The notes under the pieces were generated by a model, which saw nothing but the letters and a program-made list of their open reading frames with translations, did no database searches and was not told the DNA's origin. From positions 183,266 to 247,265 of the forward strand of contig NZ_VTEV01000007.1 in assembly GCF_008180725.1 (NCBI RefSeq): a stretch of DNA of 64,000 nt. The letters are read 5' to 3'. Below are positions 34,715 through 43,259 of this stretch, piece after piece. Within the stretch, counting starts at the first letter, position 1, and each line of letters begins with the position of its first letter. Source of the stretch: Sutcliffiella horikoshii. Lineage in GTDB: Bacteria > Bacillota > Bacilli > Bacillales > Bacillaceae_I. A program made the translations under genes and the position numbers.

Positions 34715-34808
34715 GTAGAAGGTTTTCTTTTAACGGTAGAAGGTGGAGTGTTAATAGTAGAAGCAGCAGGTTAAAGTGGTAGAAGGTATGCCGGGAAATG
34801 TAGAAGGT
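34715..34808. repeat. 21-bp period GTAGAAGGT array
   Basis: GTAGAAGG-type motifs start at 34715, 34736, 34757, 34779 and 34800, spaced 21-22 bases; spacers vary in sequence. There is no coding sense. The rest of 34698-34949 shows nothing else. Confidence 0.85.
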
Positions 34809-34949
34809 CACTTGGGAAATGTCCAACCAAACAAAATCCACCTATCCACCTTTGAGAGTTACCCAGCATTATAAACTTACACGATAGTTCAAGAGCATAC
34901 TCTCTAAAAAAAATCCGCAAAACTGCACATTGCCCGTCAAAGCGCCCAT

Positions 34950-34976
34950 ACCGTTTTTCGAAAAGTACATATAGTA
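34950..34976 (+). promoter_or_regulatory. Sigma-K-like promoter of yjcZ
   Basis: AC (34950-34951), 16-base spacer, CATATAGTA (34968-34976); exact fit to AC-N16-CATANNNTA, 32 bases before the start codon. Confidence 0.65.
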
Positions 34977-35008
34977 ATAGGGAATCTTCATTAAGGAGGT
35001 GCGAGATT

Positions 35009-35149
35009 ATGGGTTACTATGGAGGCTATCCTTATGGTGTAGGTGGCGCTGGTTACGGTTACGGTTGTGGCAACCAAGGCGGCACATTCGTGCTAATCGT
35101 TGTTCTATTCATTCTTTTGATCATCGTTGGTGCATCTAAATTCTATTAA
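35009..35149 (+). CDS. yjcZ: YjcZ-family tiny membrane protein
   Basis: A 46-residue protein, MGYYGGYPYGVGGAGYGYGC, then a single membrane helix (FVLIVVLFILLIIVGAS). This Gly/Tyr-rich start with a C-terminal helix is the YjcZ/YtrI-like tiny transmembrane family of sporulating bacilli. AAGGAGG lies eight bases before ATG 35009. A sigma-K-like promoter upstream and a terminator downstream make it a separate gene, probably expressed in the late mother cell. Confidence 0.8.
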   Translation: MGYYGGYPYGVGGAGYGYGCGNQGGTFVLIVVLFILLIIVGASKFY

Positions 35150-35169
35150 TAATTAATTAGTGGGAATAT

Positions 35170-35205
35170 GGAAAGTACGGGACATGTCCCCGTGCTTTTC
35201 TGTTT
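35170..35205 (+). terminator. Terminator of yjcZ
   Basis: AAAGTACGGG pairs with CCCGTGCTTT (one mismatch) around ACATGTC, followed by TCTGTTTTG. Confidence 0.75.
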
Positions 35206-35245
35206 TGTCAACCTCTACAGTAGTGAGTGATGAATTATTAGTGGC

Positions 35246-35273
35246 ACACCGATAGGCTCTCTCACATACAATG
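35246..35273 (+). promoter_or_regulatory. Sigma-K-like promoter of spoVIF
   Basis: ACAC (35246-35249) and CATACAATG (35265-35273), 15-17 base spacer; one mismatch to CATANNNTA. SpoVIF is known as a late sporulation gene. Confidence 0.45.
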
Positions 35274-35299
35274 TGATATATCCGAGAGGAGGATGTTTG

Positions 35300-35560
35300 G
35301 TGGATAATAATATTTTTAAAGGCATTGAGAAGAAAACGGGCGTAAGCATGAAGGACGTATTTGAGCTTGCTAATTCGATGCAGAATGCAAATTTCAAAGA
35401 CGAGCAGACGGTACGTAATTTGGTTTCTCGTGTAGCGACGTTGGCGAATAAGAAGGTACCTAAGGAATTGGAAGATAAGATTGTAAATACATTGATTAAT
35501 GGTAATAAGCCTGTTGATATGGGGACTATTTCAAAGATGTTGAATGAGAAGAAGAAGTAA
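35300..35560 (+). CDS. spoVIF: Sporulation-specific protein SpoVIF (YjcC)
   Basis: SpoVIF, needed for coat assembly and spore resistance in B. subtilis through the GerE-dependent late genes. 86 residues: DNNIFKGIEKKTGVSMKDVF, LANSMQNANFKDEQTVRNLV and KPVDMGTISKMLNEKKK. The start is GTG 35300 with GAGAGGAGG seven bases upstream. A terminator begins at the stop codon. Order yjcA, spoVIF, yjcD as in B. subtilis, with the spoVA operon and yjcZ inserted. Confidence 0.92.
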   Translation: MDNNIFKGIEKKTGVSMKDVFELANSMQNANFKDEQTVRNLVSRVATLANKKVPKELEDKIVNTLINGNKPVDMGTISKMLNEKKK

Positions 35561-35606
35561 AAAAACATCTGCCTTCCACGTTTGTGGATGGGGCAGATGT
35601 TTTTTG
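35561..35606 (+). terminator. Terminator of spoVIF
   Basis: AAAAACATCTGCC pairs with GGGCAGATGTTTTT around a 17-base loop that can itself pair (TCCAC/GTGGA). Confidence 0.85.
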
Positions 35607-35620
35607 TTGCGTTGAACACC

Positions 35621-35747
35621 GCTGATGATCTCCGCGCCAGGCTTCGCTTTCCACGGGGCGGTGCTTGAGCCTCCTCGCTGCGCTGCGGGGTCTCAAGTCT
35701 ACCGCTACCTCCCGTTGGAGTCTCAGCCTTTCGCTCCAATCATCAGC
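35621..35747. repeat. Dispersed folded repeat, copy B
   Basis: Outer arms GCTGATGAT (35621-35629) and ATCATCAGC (35739-35747), inner pair AGGCT (35639-35643) and AGCCT (35725-35729), core hairpin CTTGAGCCTCCTCGC...GCGGGGTCTCAAG. Same element as 2647-2769. Confidence 0.85.
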
Positions 35748-35783
35748 TATGGTTTTTTAATAACTCAACTGAATTTGAAAATC

Positions 35784-36254
35784 CTATTCTATCGTCTCCA
35801 AATCCTGCAACACTATATTACGGTCGGCGTCTTTTGCGATTAGTGTGGATGCTTCTTTTGTCAGGTTAAGGTACTTTTCTTTTGCCGCACTATCTCCGCT
35901 TAAGCTGTAAGCTCGGGCTAGGGCTTCGTATGCGAATGCGAGGTCAAAGTCCTTAATCTCATGTTCCAAAACAATATCAAGGTTTCTTTTTGCATGCGCA
36001 AGGCATGGTTCTGGGCGTCGTAAAACGGCATATACCCTTGATATTTGCCACTCGCCCCGGGAGAAGTTAACAGGTTCACCAATTTCGCCCCAGTGAAAGC
36101 GGGAGGCATGTGCTTTATGTATCATTTGAAAATCTTCTTCTGGAGTACGTTCCGCTTTCTCCATCAAATCCCATACTTCATTGAATAGGTTAATCGCTGT
36201 TTTTCTGTGAAAGGTATATTGTAAATCTTGCTCTTCCTGTGTGACGTTGGCCAT
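35784..36254 (-). CDS. Conserved helical protein, unknown
   Basis: A 156-residue soluble protein, MANVTQEEQDLQYTFHRKT..., with TPEEDFQMIHKAHASRFHW and ALARAYSLSGDSAAKEKYL, suggesting TPR-like helical repeats. ATG 36254 follows GGGGAT; an upstream Met lies in the ribosome-site region. I do not recognise a named family. It lies between spoVIF and the sda-like gene and does not appear to be in an operon with spoVIF (opposite strand). Confidence 0.7.
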   Translation of the reverse strand: MANVTQEEQDLQYTFHRKTAINLFNEVWDLMEKAERTPEEDFQMIHKAHASRFHWGEIGEPVNFSRGEWQISRVYAVLRRPEPCLAHAKRNLDIVLEHEIKDFDLAFAYEALARAYSLSGDSAAKEKYLNLTKEASTLIAKDADRNIVLQDLETIE

Positions 36255-36329
36255 TGGATATCCCCTTTTCAAAAAAATTATCTATATACTCTAAATAGTA
36301 TCATTTTTCAGCAAGAAAATGGAGCATAA

Positions 36330-36491
36330 TTAATATACGCAACCTTCTTTTCGTTTCAGTAGCTCTGCCTCAAGTAGCTGAATAAAATAGTGATCAAGAT
36401 TCTCTGCTTTGGCATTTTCATATGCAAACTGGAGAGATTCATCGGACAGTTTTGTGATGGAACAGTTATGGTGAGAATCCAATGCTTTCAA
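36330..36491 (-). CDS. sda: Sda-like sporulation checkpoint protein
   Basis: A 53-residue protein not long enough for most gene finders: its core KLSDESLQFAYENAKAENLD and FIQLLEAELLKRK matches Sda, the helical hairpin that binds and inhibits sporulation histidine kinases KinA/KinB when replication is disturbed. Start TTG 36491, with AAAGGGG about nine bases upstream, stop TAA 36330-36332. The N-terminal extension (about ten residues, LKALDSHHNCSIT) is longer than in B. subtilis Sda, so a start nearer the core is possible. Single gene, between a helical protein and yjcD. Confidence 0.75.
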   Translation of the reverse strand: MKALDSHHNCSITKLSDESLQFAYENAKAENLDHYFIQLLEAELLKRKEGCVY

Positions 36492-36610
36492 AAGATTATA
36501 CCCCTTTCCACTTATCTATAGGGTACATACCCAGATAGGAGCAGTTGAAACGCACTTTTTCACTATTCTAAAAATAAAGTTTTTTTGATGAATTTTTGTT
36601 GACAAAACGA

Positions 36611-36652
36611 AAAAGCGCCATCCTAAAAATGAGGAAGGATTTGCGCTTTACG
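36611..36652 (-). terminator. Terminator of yjcD
   Basis: AAAGCGCCATCCT pairs with AGGATTTGCGCTTT (one bulge), and on the minus strand is followed by TTTTTCGTTTT. Confidence 0.7.
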
Positions 36653-38935
36653 TTAGAGAATATCTTTTATAAATCTAGTCATATATGCCTTTTTTCCGCG
36701 ACGATTCATAGTTATGGAGAGCTGCAAGGTTTCCTTGGCTCTAGTCATTGCCACATACAAAAGCCTGCGTTCTTCTTCTAGTGCCTGGATCTCACCATTT
36801 CGGTAAGATTCTAGTGCAAAATCATGTGGTAGACTGCCATCGACAGCGCTAAGGACATAAACATTTGTATACTCAAGTCCCTTAGAGCGATGGATAGTGG
36901 AGAGGTGAATGGCATTTGAATATTGCTTGCTGAGCCTCTTCATCTCATCCGTTTTGGCAATCATATCTTCAACATGATCTAAAAATTCAGCGATGGTCTT
37001 GAACTTGCGGGCAACCACCTTCAAATCACGAATGTCATCGGATCCTTTTTCGAGTGCGTTCCCCTCATTGCCGCGTTTCTTAATGTATTCATCAAAGCCC
37101 ATGTCTTTTTCAATCATCTCCAGTGCAACGGAAGGAGAGACGTTGGCAAGTGTTTTAAATAATGGGATGATCCGTTTGATTTTTTTTACTTGAAACGGCT
37201 GGACATTGGTCAATTTACTCAATGATATTACTAAACTGCAATCTTCCAAAATACTAATGGCTTTTGCATCTTGGAGGTTTGATTGCTTGAGGAAGAGAGT
37301 CGGGAGAATATCTGATAGAGCCTGAACATCATTGGAATCACGACTTAATCGCAGAAAACCGAGGATGCCTTTCACAATCCTTCGTTTATAAAAGCTTTCG
37401 TAATCTTGATCAAGCTTGAATGGAAGGCCGGATTGTGAGAGCCTCTCAAAGATTGCGCGTGCGGCACTATGTGTCCGGTATAGGACAGCAAAATCATTCG
37501 GAGTGGCCCCTTGTTCAATTTGTTCCTTCATATCTTGCACGATAATGGTGGCTTCTTCTTCCTCGTCGTAAGGATAAAAAAGTACAGGAAAGTGCTTATT
37601 GTCACGTTGAGCGATCATTTTTTTCACGCGGCGGTTCTTGTTTTTATCAATTACCTGATTGGCTGCCGCAACGACGGTGTGCGTTGATCGGTAGTTCTCG
37701 GAAAGCGTGACGACTTGTGTAGAAGGAAAATCTCGATGAAAGTTCAATATATAATCGGGACTGCTGCCACGAAACGCATAAATAGACTGATCATCATCCC
37801 CTACTGCACAGATATTCCCGCTTTTGGCCAGTAGTTTCATTGTTTCATATTGCACCTTATTAATATCCTGGAACTCATCAATTAAAAAATATTGAAATCT
37901 TTCCTGATACTTCGCGAGAAGAGCTGGGTTTTCCATCAACAGCTCATAGCATCCAAGCAACATATCATCAAAATCAAATACATACTTCTCGCGCTTCCAG
38001 TCCTCAAAGTCCTGATACAAACTCTGAAACTGCTCTTCTAGCTTACTGGTTGGTTTTATCCCCTTAGGTGTCTGCATATTATTTTTCCAGTAGCCGATTT
38101 GCTGTATGGCCTGATCAAATGGGAAGTCCTTTTCATCCAAACCAAGCTTGCGCCCGGCCTGTTTTAAAAATTGCTCTTTTTGCCAATCCCATTTCAATAA
38201 GTTGTCGCCGTTCCATCTCTCAGGGTGATGGTGTTGAAGCATTCGATAGAAAATACTGTGAAACGTACCAGTTAGAAGGTTAGCGAACATTCTTGAACCC
38301 GGTGACTCGTATAATCGCAGTCGTTCCTTCATTTCATTTGCTGCCTTGGCTGTAAAGGTAATCAGCATGATGGATTTTGGGTCGATCTTTTCCTCCTGGA
38401 CCATATAGGCGACACGAGTAATTAATACCCGTGTTTTTCCGCTACCGGCACCTGCTAGTACTAGCAGCGGCCCATCTACTGTTGAAACAGCTTCTTGCTG
38501 GGCGGGATCTAAAAATATATTTTTTTCTTGTAATCCATGGAAAAACCCACTTATATTTGAATGGCTTTTCGTATGTTCTTTAATAAAGATGGGAAGATGT
38601 GTAAGCGGCTTTGGAGCTTTCCAAGATTCTGCTGGCTTTTCTTTTTCCGCCATAACAGTTCTGGATTTAGGATAGCGAAATCCATCGCGCTCCACATATT
38701 CTTGTTTTGGTGTAACCGCTGTTTCTGTCTTCGATATGTTTTCTTCATGAGCAATAGAAGCATCTATGTGATAAAAATGAGGTTCTTTTCTAAGGCCTAA
38801 ATAGAGCTTGACACTCTCACCACAGAATTTGCATATGAGATCGCCCTTTACACCGGCGTCGTACACCTCTTGATACATTTCTCTAGCCATTGTTTTTATA
38901 TGTATGTTTCGTTCTTTCCAAACAGCAGATTTCAT
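36653..38935 (-). CDS. yjcD: UvrD/Rep-family DNA helicase YjcD
   Basis: Superfamily I 3'-5' helicase of 760 residues. The first 60 residues hold a possible zinc site (ICKFCGES, Cys35/Cys38, with HFYH at 53-56). Walker A AGAGSGKTR begins near 161; other motifs: DEFQDINKVQ (Walker B), GDDDQSIYAFRGS, LSENYRST, HRSKGLEY and VAMTRAKE. Start ATG 38935 follows AAGGAG; the longer frame from 38980 has no ribosome site. Orthologue of B. subtilis yjcD, next to yjcF-H. Probably in DNA repair or recombination. Confidence 0.9.
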   Translation of the reverse strand: MKSAVWKERNIHIKTMAREMYQEVYDAGVKGDLICKFCGESVKLYLGLRKEPHFYHIDASIAHEENISKTETAVTPKQEYVERDGFRYPKSRTVMAEKEKPAESWKAPKPLTHLPIFIKEHTKSHSNISGFFHGLQEKNIFLDPAQQEAVSTVDGPLLVLAGAGSGKTRVLITRVAYMVQEEKIDPKSIMLITFTAKAANEMKERLRLYESPGSRMFANLLTGTFHSIFYRMLQHHHPERWNGDNLLKWDWQKEQFLKQAGRKLGLDEKDFPFDQAIQQIGYWKNNMQTPKGIKPTSKLEEQFQSLYQDFEDWKREKYVFDFDDMLLGCYELLMENPALLAKYQERFQYFLIDEFQDINKVQYETMKLLAKSGNICAVGDDDQSIYAFRGSSPDYILNFHRDFPSTQVVTLSENYRSTHTVVAAANQVIDKNKNRRVKKMIAQRDNKHFPVLFYPYDEEEEATIIVQDMKEQIEQGATPNDFAVLYRTHSAARAIFERLSQSGLPFKLDQDYESFYKRRIVKGILGFLRLSRDSNDVQALSDILPTLFLKQSNLQDAKAISILEDCSLVISLSKLTNVQPFQVKKIKRIIPLFKTLANVSPSVALEMIEKDMGFDEYIKKRGNEGNALEKGSDDIRDLKVVARKFKTIAEFLDHVEDMIAKTDEMKRLSKQYSNAIHLSTIHRSKGLEYTNVYVLSAVDGSLPHDFALESYRNGEIQALEEERRLLYVAMTRAKETLQLSITMNRRGKKAYMTRFIKDIL

Positions 38936-39071
38936 ACGTGTATACTCCTTTATAACCGTCAATCTTATCCATAGTACCACATATTATATAGAGAGAACAC
39001 GAGTCAAAGGAAGTTTGTGTTATGCAAAAACAGGGAAAATTATACGTAGAATAGGGAAGGGGAGAAAAGTG

Positions 39072-39335
39072 ATGGGATATGTTTTACCAGTGCAAATGGA
39101 TGCCTACACACAATATGCGAACCGAACTGTTTCCGAAAAACAACGGATTAAACTTGATCCAGTATTCAGACCAGCTTTCTATAAGGTAGATCCGCAGCAA
39201 TCATGGGAAGAAATCCATAGAAATTTGCAACACAATCAGGTTAATCGAAAAAAAGAAAAGCAGGCTTCTGACATTTCCGATAAATTATTGGCGGACATAA
39301 CAGGAAAAGGACGCTTCTTTCACGAAACCATATAA
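39072..39335 (+). CDS. Conserved small protein, unknown
   Basis: An 87-residue soluble protein, MGYVLPVQMDAYTQYANRT..., with RIKLDPVFRPAFYKVDP and an ending GKGRFFHETI. ATG 39072 is preceded by GGAGAAAAG. I do not recognise it beyond resembling small Bacillus proteins of unknown function. It lies 31 bases before the MBL hydrolase and may be co-transcribed with it. Confidence 0.65.
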   Translation: MGYVLPVQMDAYTQYANRTVSEKQRIKLDPVFRPAFYKVDPQQSWEEIHRNLQHNQVNRKKEKQASDISDKLLADITGKGRFFHETI

Positions 39336-39366
39336 AAGTCCAAAATTTTTAGGGAGTGTATGTTAC

Positions 39367-40275
39367 GTGGAGTTTCATTCGATAACAGATAACGTTTATT
39401 ATTTTCAAGGGTCCGTTAATATTGGGTATGTCCGTTTTTCTTCTGGAGAAGGAATGCTTATTGATGCGGGACTTGAAGAACAGGCGATGAAAAAAGTGTT
39501 GAAAACGTTAAAAATAAAAGAACTTCCATTGACCCATCTATTCATCACGCATGCTCATGCGGATCATTATGGGGGAGCGGCCTATTTGCAAAGGCACCAA
39601 AAGGTTTACACCATGGCACCTAAATTGGAAGCCGCCATCCTTCAAGAACCGATACTAGAACCATTGTACTTGTTTCATGGTGTCAATCCTATCCAAGAAT
39701 GGCGGAACAAGTTTTTGGAGGGGAAGCCGATAAAGGTGGATTTAATTCTTGAAGATACAGGAGAGGTGAAAGTGGGGGAGAGCCATTTTCAAACAGTGGA
39801 CTTGCCTGGACACAGTTACCATCAATTCGGCGTGATCGTCGAGGATGTCCTTTTTGCCGCTGACGCCTATTTTGGTGTGGAAATTATACATAAACATGGA
39901 ATTCCTTATATTGTTGACGCAAAACAAACTATCGAAAGTCTTGAAAAAATAAAAAATCTCCCGTGTGCAGGTGCAATACCCGGACACGGGAGCTATGAAG
40001 TAAACTTCCTTGCAACCATAGAGGAAAACTTACAGGTTCACCAAGAGATTGAAAACTTACTATACACGCTTGTTAATCAAGAGGTAGACGGCATAACCAT
40101 CGAACAGTTAGTGACAAAAAGTTGCATGGAAAAAGGGATCACCATCCGCAATGTGCCGTCATTTATGTTGTTCCGAACAGCCGTCACTGCATACCTAACC
40201 AAATTGATTCAAGAAGGACGTGTGGAGTTAATTGTTTGCAACAATCAATTGGTCGTTGCATCTTCTTCTGAATAA
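39367..40275 (+). CDS. Metallo-beta-lactamase-fold hydrolase
   Basis: A 302-residue enzyme of the MBL fold: the HxHxDH zinc motif is at residues 62-67 (THAHADHYGG), with further ligands in LPGHSYHQFGV, FAADAYFG and GAIPGHGSYEV. The C-terminal third is a helical extension (LQVHQEIENLLYTLV, then a winged-helix-like part IEQLVTKSCMEKGITIRNVP), like glyoxalase II-related hydrolases. The start is GTG 39367. The last 31 bases overlap the convergent DUF421 gene. Substrate unknown. Confidence 0.8.
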   Translation: MEFHSITDNVYYFQGSVNIGYVRFSSGEGMLIDAGLEEQAMKKVLKTLKIKELPLTHLFITHAHADHYGGAAYLQRHQKVYTMAPKLEAAILQEPILEPLYLFHGVNPIQEWRNKFLEGKPIKVDLILEDTGEVKVGESHFQTVDLPGHSYHQFGVIVEDVLFAADAYFGVEIIHKHGIPYIVDAKQTIESLEKIKNLPCAGAIPGHGSYEVNFLATIEENLQVHQEIENLLYTLVNQEVDGITIEQLVTKSCMEKGITIRNVPSFMLFRTAVTAYLTKLIQEGRVELIVCNNQLVVASSSE

Positions 40276-40949
40276 GGCATGACATAAATTGGCTTTCCTT
40301 CTTCCCACTCGGCAAACACGATGTCTTTTGGGTTGTGGTAGCCGATTTTTTTAATTTCGTTTAAAAGCCATTGCTCAGACAGGTTGAATTCATCTAAATT
40401 GTCCTTTAAAATCTCTCCATCAGAAATTACCGGAATAGGAAGTGTGACTGCTTTAAAAGGTATGTTCAAATCTTCGTTCAGAGGCTGAGCATAAGGGTGC
40501 TTCTTTAAAACGCTAACTGTACCATCTGTTTCAAGGATGGCATACTCTACTTCTTGAATGGAGAAAGCACCTTTTGAACGTAGAAGGTGTCGCAGTTGGT
40601 CAATATCTAATTTGGACTTCTTCAATTCTTTTTTATTTATGATGCCTTTATGTATGACTATAGACGGCCTGCCTTCTAACAATCCTCTTGTTTTTCGTAC
40701 CTTCTGTGTGATTGTTTCAAGTAAAAAGATCAATATTCCCCACAATCCCAACGTAAAAAGGATTTTTACAACACCAATATCATTATCATATAATGCGTTT
40801 CCTACAAGTTCTCCTAATACAAGTGCTGAAATGAAGTCAAAGGGTGTTATTTGCGTGATTTGTGTTTTTCCGAGCAACTGGGTAATTGAAAATAGTGCAA
40901 AGAAACCAATTACCAATTCTACTGCAATACGACCGTAGTCCATCATCAT
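40245..40949 (-). CDS. DUF421 (YetF-like) membrane protein
   Basis: A 234-residue protein with three N-terminal hydrophobic segments (GRIAVELVIGFFALFSITQL, FISALVLGELVGNAL, FTLGLWGILIFLLE) and the YetF/DUF421 domain (RGLLEGRPSIVIHKG, LRHLLRSKGAFSIQEVEYA, VISDGEILKDNLDEF). It lacks the DUF1657 tail of the spoVA-linked relative at 33500. Start ATG 40949, with two more ATG codons next to it. Its 3' end overlaps the MBL gene on the other strand. Confidence 0.8.
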   Translation of the reverse strand: MMMDYGRIAVELVIGFFALFSITQLLGKTQITQITPFDFISALVLGELVGNALYDNDIGVVKILFTLGLWGILIFLLETITQKVRKTRGLLEGRPSIVIHKGIINKKELKKSKLDIDQLRHLLRSKGAFSIQEVEYAILETDGTVSVLKKHPYAQPLNEDLNIPFKAVTLPIPVISDGEILKDNLDEFNLSEQWLLNEIKKIGYHNPKDIVFAEWEEGKPIYVMPYSEEDATTN

Positions 40950-41017
40950 GATTATGTCATCCTTTATGTTGGGTCCTTGACAGTAGTATTAGTAAGGAGC
41001 GGGGAAAGTATGAAAAC

Positions 41018-41063
41018 AAAAAAGATATCTCTCGAAAGGTTTCCCTTAGAGAGATATCTTTTT
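41018..41063. terminator. Bidirectional terminator
   Basis: AAAAGATATCTCTC pairs with GAGAGATATCTTTT, with A and T runs on both sides. It serves the minus-strand yjcF. Confidence 0.85.
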
Positions 41064-41487
41064 AGATGTTTTTCGTCATGGTCACATGGGGGATTCCTGC
41101 ATCCATAAAAATGTCGGAAACCGTCTCGTATCCAATTTTCGCATAAAAGGGTTCTGCATGTGTTTGCGCATTAAGCTTTAGGACATGCATCTCTTTTGTT
41201 TTTGCATATTCTTCAATGGTATTCATGATAAGCCGTCCTGCACCTTTGGAAGTTCGATGAGAAGGAAGGACGCAAATTCGCTCCACTTTACCGATGCCTT
41301 CAACAATTCGAAAGCGACCAGCACCTACTGCTTGGTCCTCATCATACAGTACAAAATGCGCGGAATCTTCTTCGTATTGATCTATTTCTTCTTCCAGAGG
41401 CACATTTTGTTCCTCCACAAAAACTGTTTTTCTGACAGAATAGGCATCCTGCAGTTCTATATCTGAGTCTACAACTTGTACATACAA
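41062..41487 (-). CDS. yjcF: GNAT acetyltransferase YjcF
   Basis: A 141-residue GCN5-related N-acetyltransferase: VRKTVFVEEQNVPLEEEIDQ, AVGAGRFRIVE, and the acetyl-CoA loop RICVLPSHRTSKGAGRLIM (a Q/RxxGxG/A variant). It begins at TTG 41487 three bases after the yjcG stop, with AAAGGA inside yjcG, so translation is coupled. Orthologue of B. subtilis yjcF. Substrate unknown. Confidence 0.85.
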   Translation of the reverse strand: MYVQVVDSDIELQDAYSVRKTVFVEEQNVPLEEEIDQYEEDSAHFVLYDEDQAVGAGRFRIVEGIGKVERICVLPSHRTSKGAGRLIMNTIEEYAKTKEMHVLKLNAQTHAEPFYAKIGYETVSDIFMDAGIPHVTMTKNI

Positions 41488-41490
41488 GGT

Positions 41491-42012
41491 TCAGCAATCC
41501 TTTCCAAAGCGGAATGTTTCATAAACCGTCCACATGCCATCTTCTAATTGATAGAGAAGGTGGAAGCGGTCGACCACCTCTTCATGCTCAATATTGGTCA
41601 TTTTTAATTGACCCAGAACATCAGAGTGCTCATCATCAGATAAATTTTGGCCGATTGTTATATGAGGCACATAGGAAAATTCACGGTTATCTTGAAAATA
41701 TCCTTTTCCGGAATGAAGCTTTTCGTGTAAGGATAACAGTTCGTCTGTTGGATCTACTTTAAGGTAAATGACATTGTTTACTGGAGCAAAAGAGCTCACT
41801 TTATAAATGTTCAAAGGGATTGGTGTAGTGTCTTTTGCGATTGCTGCAAGCTCATCGGTTACTGATTTCATATCATTTTCATCAATTTCGAATGCAGTTT
41901 TTAATGTCACGTGTGGCGGAATCAATGCGTAGTGAGCATCATAACGCTTTCTAAATGAATTTGCGAGATCTTGTAATTTTTTGGTCGGAAAAATAGCTAT
42001 TCCATATTTCAT
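41491..42012 (-). CDS. yjcG: 2H phosphodiesterase YjcG (2'-5' RNA ligase-like)
   Basis: A 173-residue 2H phosphoesterase with the two HxT motifs that define the family: PPHVTLKTA (His34, Thr36) and VPHITIGQ (His117, Thr119). Members hydrolyse 2',3'-cyclic ends of RNA or small nucleotides; the target here is not known. Start ATG 42012 follows AGGAGGG. Orthologue of B. subtilis yjcG, in an operon with yjcF. Confidence 0.9.
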   Translation of the reverse strand: MKYGIAIFPTKKLQDLANSFRKRYDAHYALIPPHVTLKTAFEIDENDMKSVTDELAAIAKDTTPIPLNIYKVSSFAPVNNVIYLKVDPTDELLSLHEKLHSGKGYFQDNREFSYVPHITIGQNLSDDEHSDVLGQLKMTNIEHEEVVDRFHLLYQLEDGMWTVYETFRFGKDC

Positions 42013-42135
42013 CCAATATCCCTCCTATTAGCGTTTGCAATATAGTAACTTATCTTCTTATTTTATCTTAATTTTTTTCAAAAGAATAGAAAAGTTTCCC
42101 TTTCATTCTTAAATAACTATTGTTATTGGATAACT

Positions 42136-42265
42136 CCTGTAGTTTTCCGTTCCGGATATTCGCTTATCCAGAGGGCGGTGCTTGAGCCTCCTCGCTGCGC
42201 TGTGGGGTCTCAAGTCTACCGCTACCTCCGCTGGAGTCTCATATCCTGCACTCCCAAACTACAGG
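42136..42265. repeat. Dispersed folded repeat, copy C
   Basis: Outer arms CCTGTAGTTT (42136-42145) and AAACTACAGG (42256-42265), inner pair GGATAT (42154-42159) and ATATCC (42241-42246), core hairpin CTTGAGCCTCCTCGC...GTGGGGTCTCAAG. It lies between yjcH and yjcG. Confidence 0.85.
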
Positions 42266-42280
42266 GAAATCTTATTTAAA

Positions 42281-43006
42281 TTATGAAAGCATTTTTGGTA
42301 GGGCTTGTTTTAGGTCGGGTTGCCAGTAGGTCCAGGTGTGTGTGCCTTCGAATTCTTCGTAATAGACGGAGAATCCTTTTTCTTTCATTAGTGTATGGAG
42401 AGCACGGTTTGGTTCAATGAAATTTTTCTTCTCTCCGTTAGTAGTCGGTACTTCCGTTTCCTTTGTGCCGATTACATGGTAAAGGGATAGGAAGGAAGGT
42501 TGGCTGAATTCTTCCACTCTCTTCATGACCTTTTCATCCACATAAGGAGATTGCATAATGACTTTGCCGAATGTATGCGGGTATGACAGAGCTGTCATCA
42601 AAGACACAGTTGCTGCCAGGGAATCGCCAATTAAAGCTCGTCCCATTCCCATTTGATAGGATGGATATTTTTCATCAATATATGGTGTCAATTCATGTGC
42701 AAGAAAGCGAATGTAGGCACTGTTTTTGCTTCCGTCTGGATGGTACTTTTCCCAACGATCTTTAACGTCTTTGTATGGGATACCGACGATAATGGTATTT
42801 TGCATTTCGTTTGCTGCAAGCAGTTTGTCGGTGGTACTGCCGATGCGGCCCAGTGTGAAATAATCTTTTCCATCCTGTGCGATAAGGATGTTGTATTTAT
42901 ATAGTGGTGAATAGTTAGCTGGTGTATAGACCATTAGTGTCATTTCTTCATTAAGTTCTTTGCTGTATAGGGTGAATTCATCAATACGCCCAACGTTTTT
43001 ACCCAT
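42281..43006 (-). CDS. yjcH: Alpha/beta hydrolase YjcH (esterase D-like)
   Basis: A 241-residue esterase-like alpha/beta hydrolase with nucleophile motif LIGDSLAA (Ser129) and a C-terminal His in EGTHTWTYWQPDL; N-terminal beta-rich FTLYSKELNEEMTLMVYTP. No signal peptide. Orthologue of B. subtilis yjcH. The substrate is unknown; related enzymes hydrolyse ferric siderophores or carbohydrate esters. Start ATG 43006 follows AGGAGG. It is separated from yjcG by repeat copy C. Upstream, 43007-43259 contains the divergent promoters; a partial cre-like palindrome is near 43042. Confidence 0.85.
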   Translation of the reverse strand: MGKNVGRIDEFTLYSKELNEEMTLMVYTPANYSPLYKYNILIAQDGKDYFTLGRIGSTTDKLLAANEMQNTIIVGIPYKDVKDRWEKYHPDGSKNSAYIRFLAHELTPYIDEKYPSYQMGMGRALIGDSLAATVSLMTALSYPHTFGKVIMQSPYVDEKVMKRVEEFSQPSFLSLYHVIGTKETEVPTTNGEKKNFIEPNRALHTLMKEKGFSVYYEEFEGTHTWTYWQPDLKQALPKMLS

Positions 43007-43259
43007 TGTCCATTACCTCCTGTGATGCCTTTATCTATTGTGGTAAGCGCTTTACCGTATACTATAGCACATTTGTATCCATTTTGTTGAATGGTAAGCT
43101 TTGTTGCGACAAATTACACTCCTGTCAAACGAATAAAAATTATTTTAATTATTTTCTGTCAATATATTGACCTTTTTCACATACGTTATATAATATATTT
43201 TATCCAATTAATCCGATTAAACTAATATGGATTATGCGAAAAGTGTAAAGTAGGTGCAT

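Noticed and set aside
36495..36520. DnaA-box-like TTATCTATA near sda
   Set aside because: Two mismatches to TTATCCACA and only one copy; too weak for a claim.
43041..43057. Possible cre site TGGTAAGCGCTTTACCG upstream of yjcH
   Set aside because: The centre AAGCGCTT fits, but the flanks do not match the CcpA consensus (TGWAAnCGnTnWCA), and the symmetry is off by one base.
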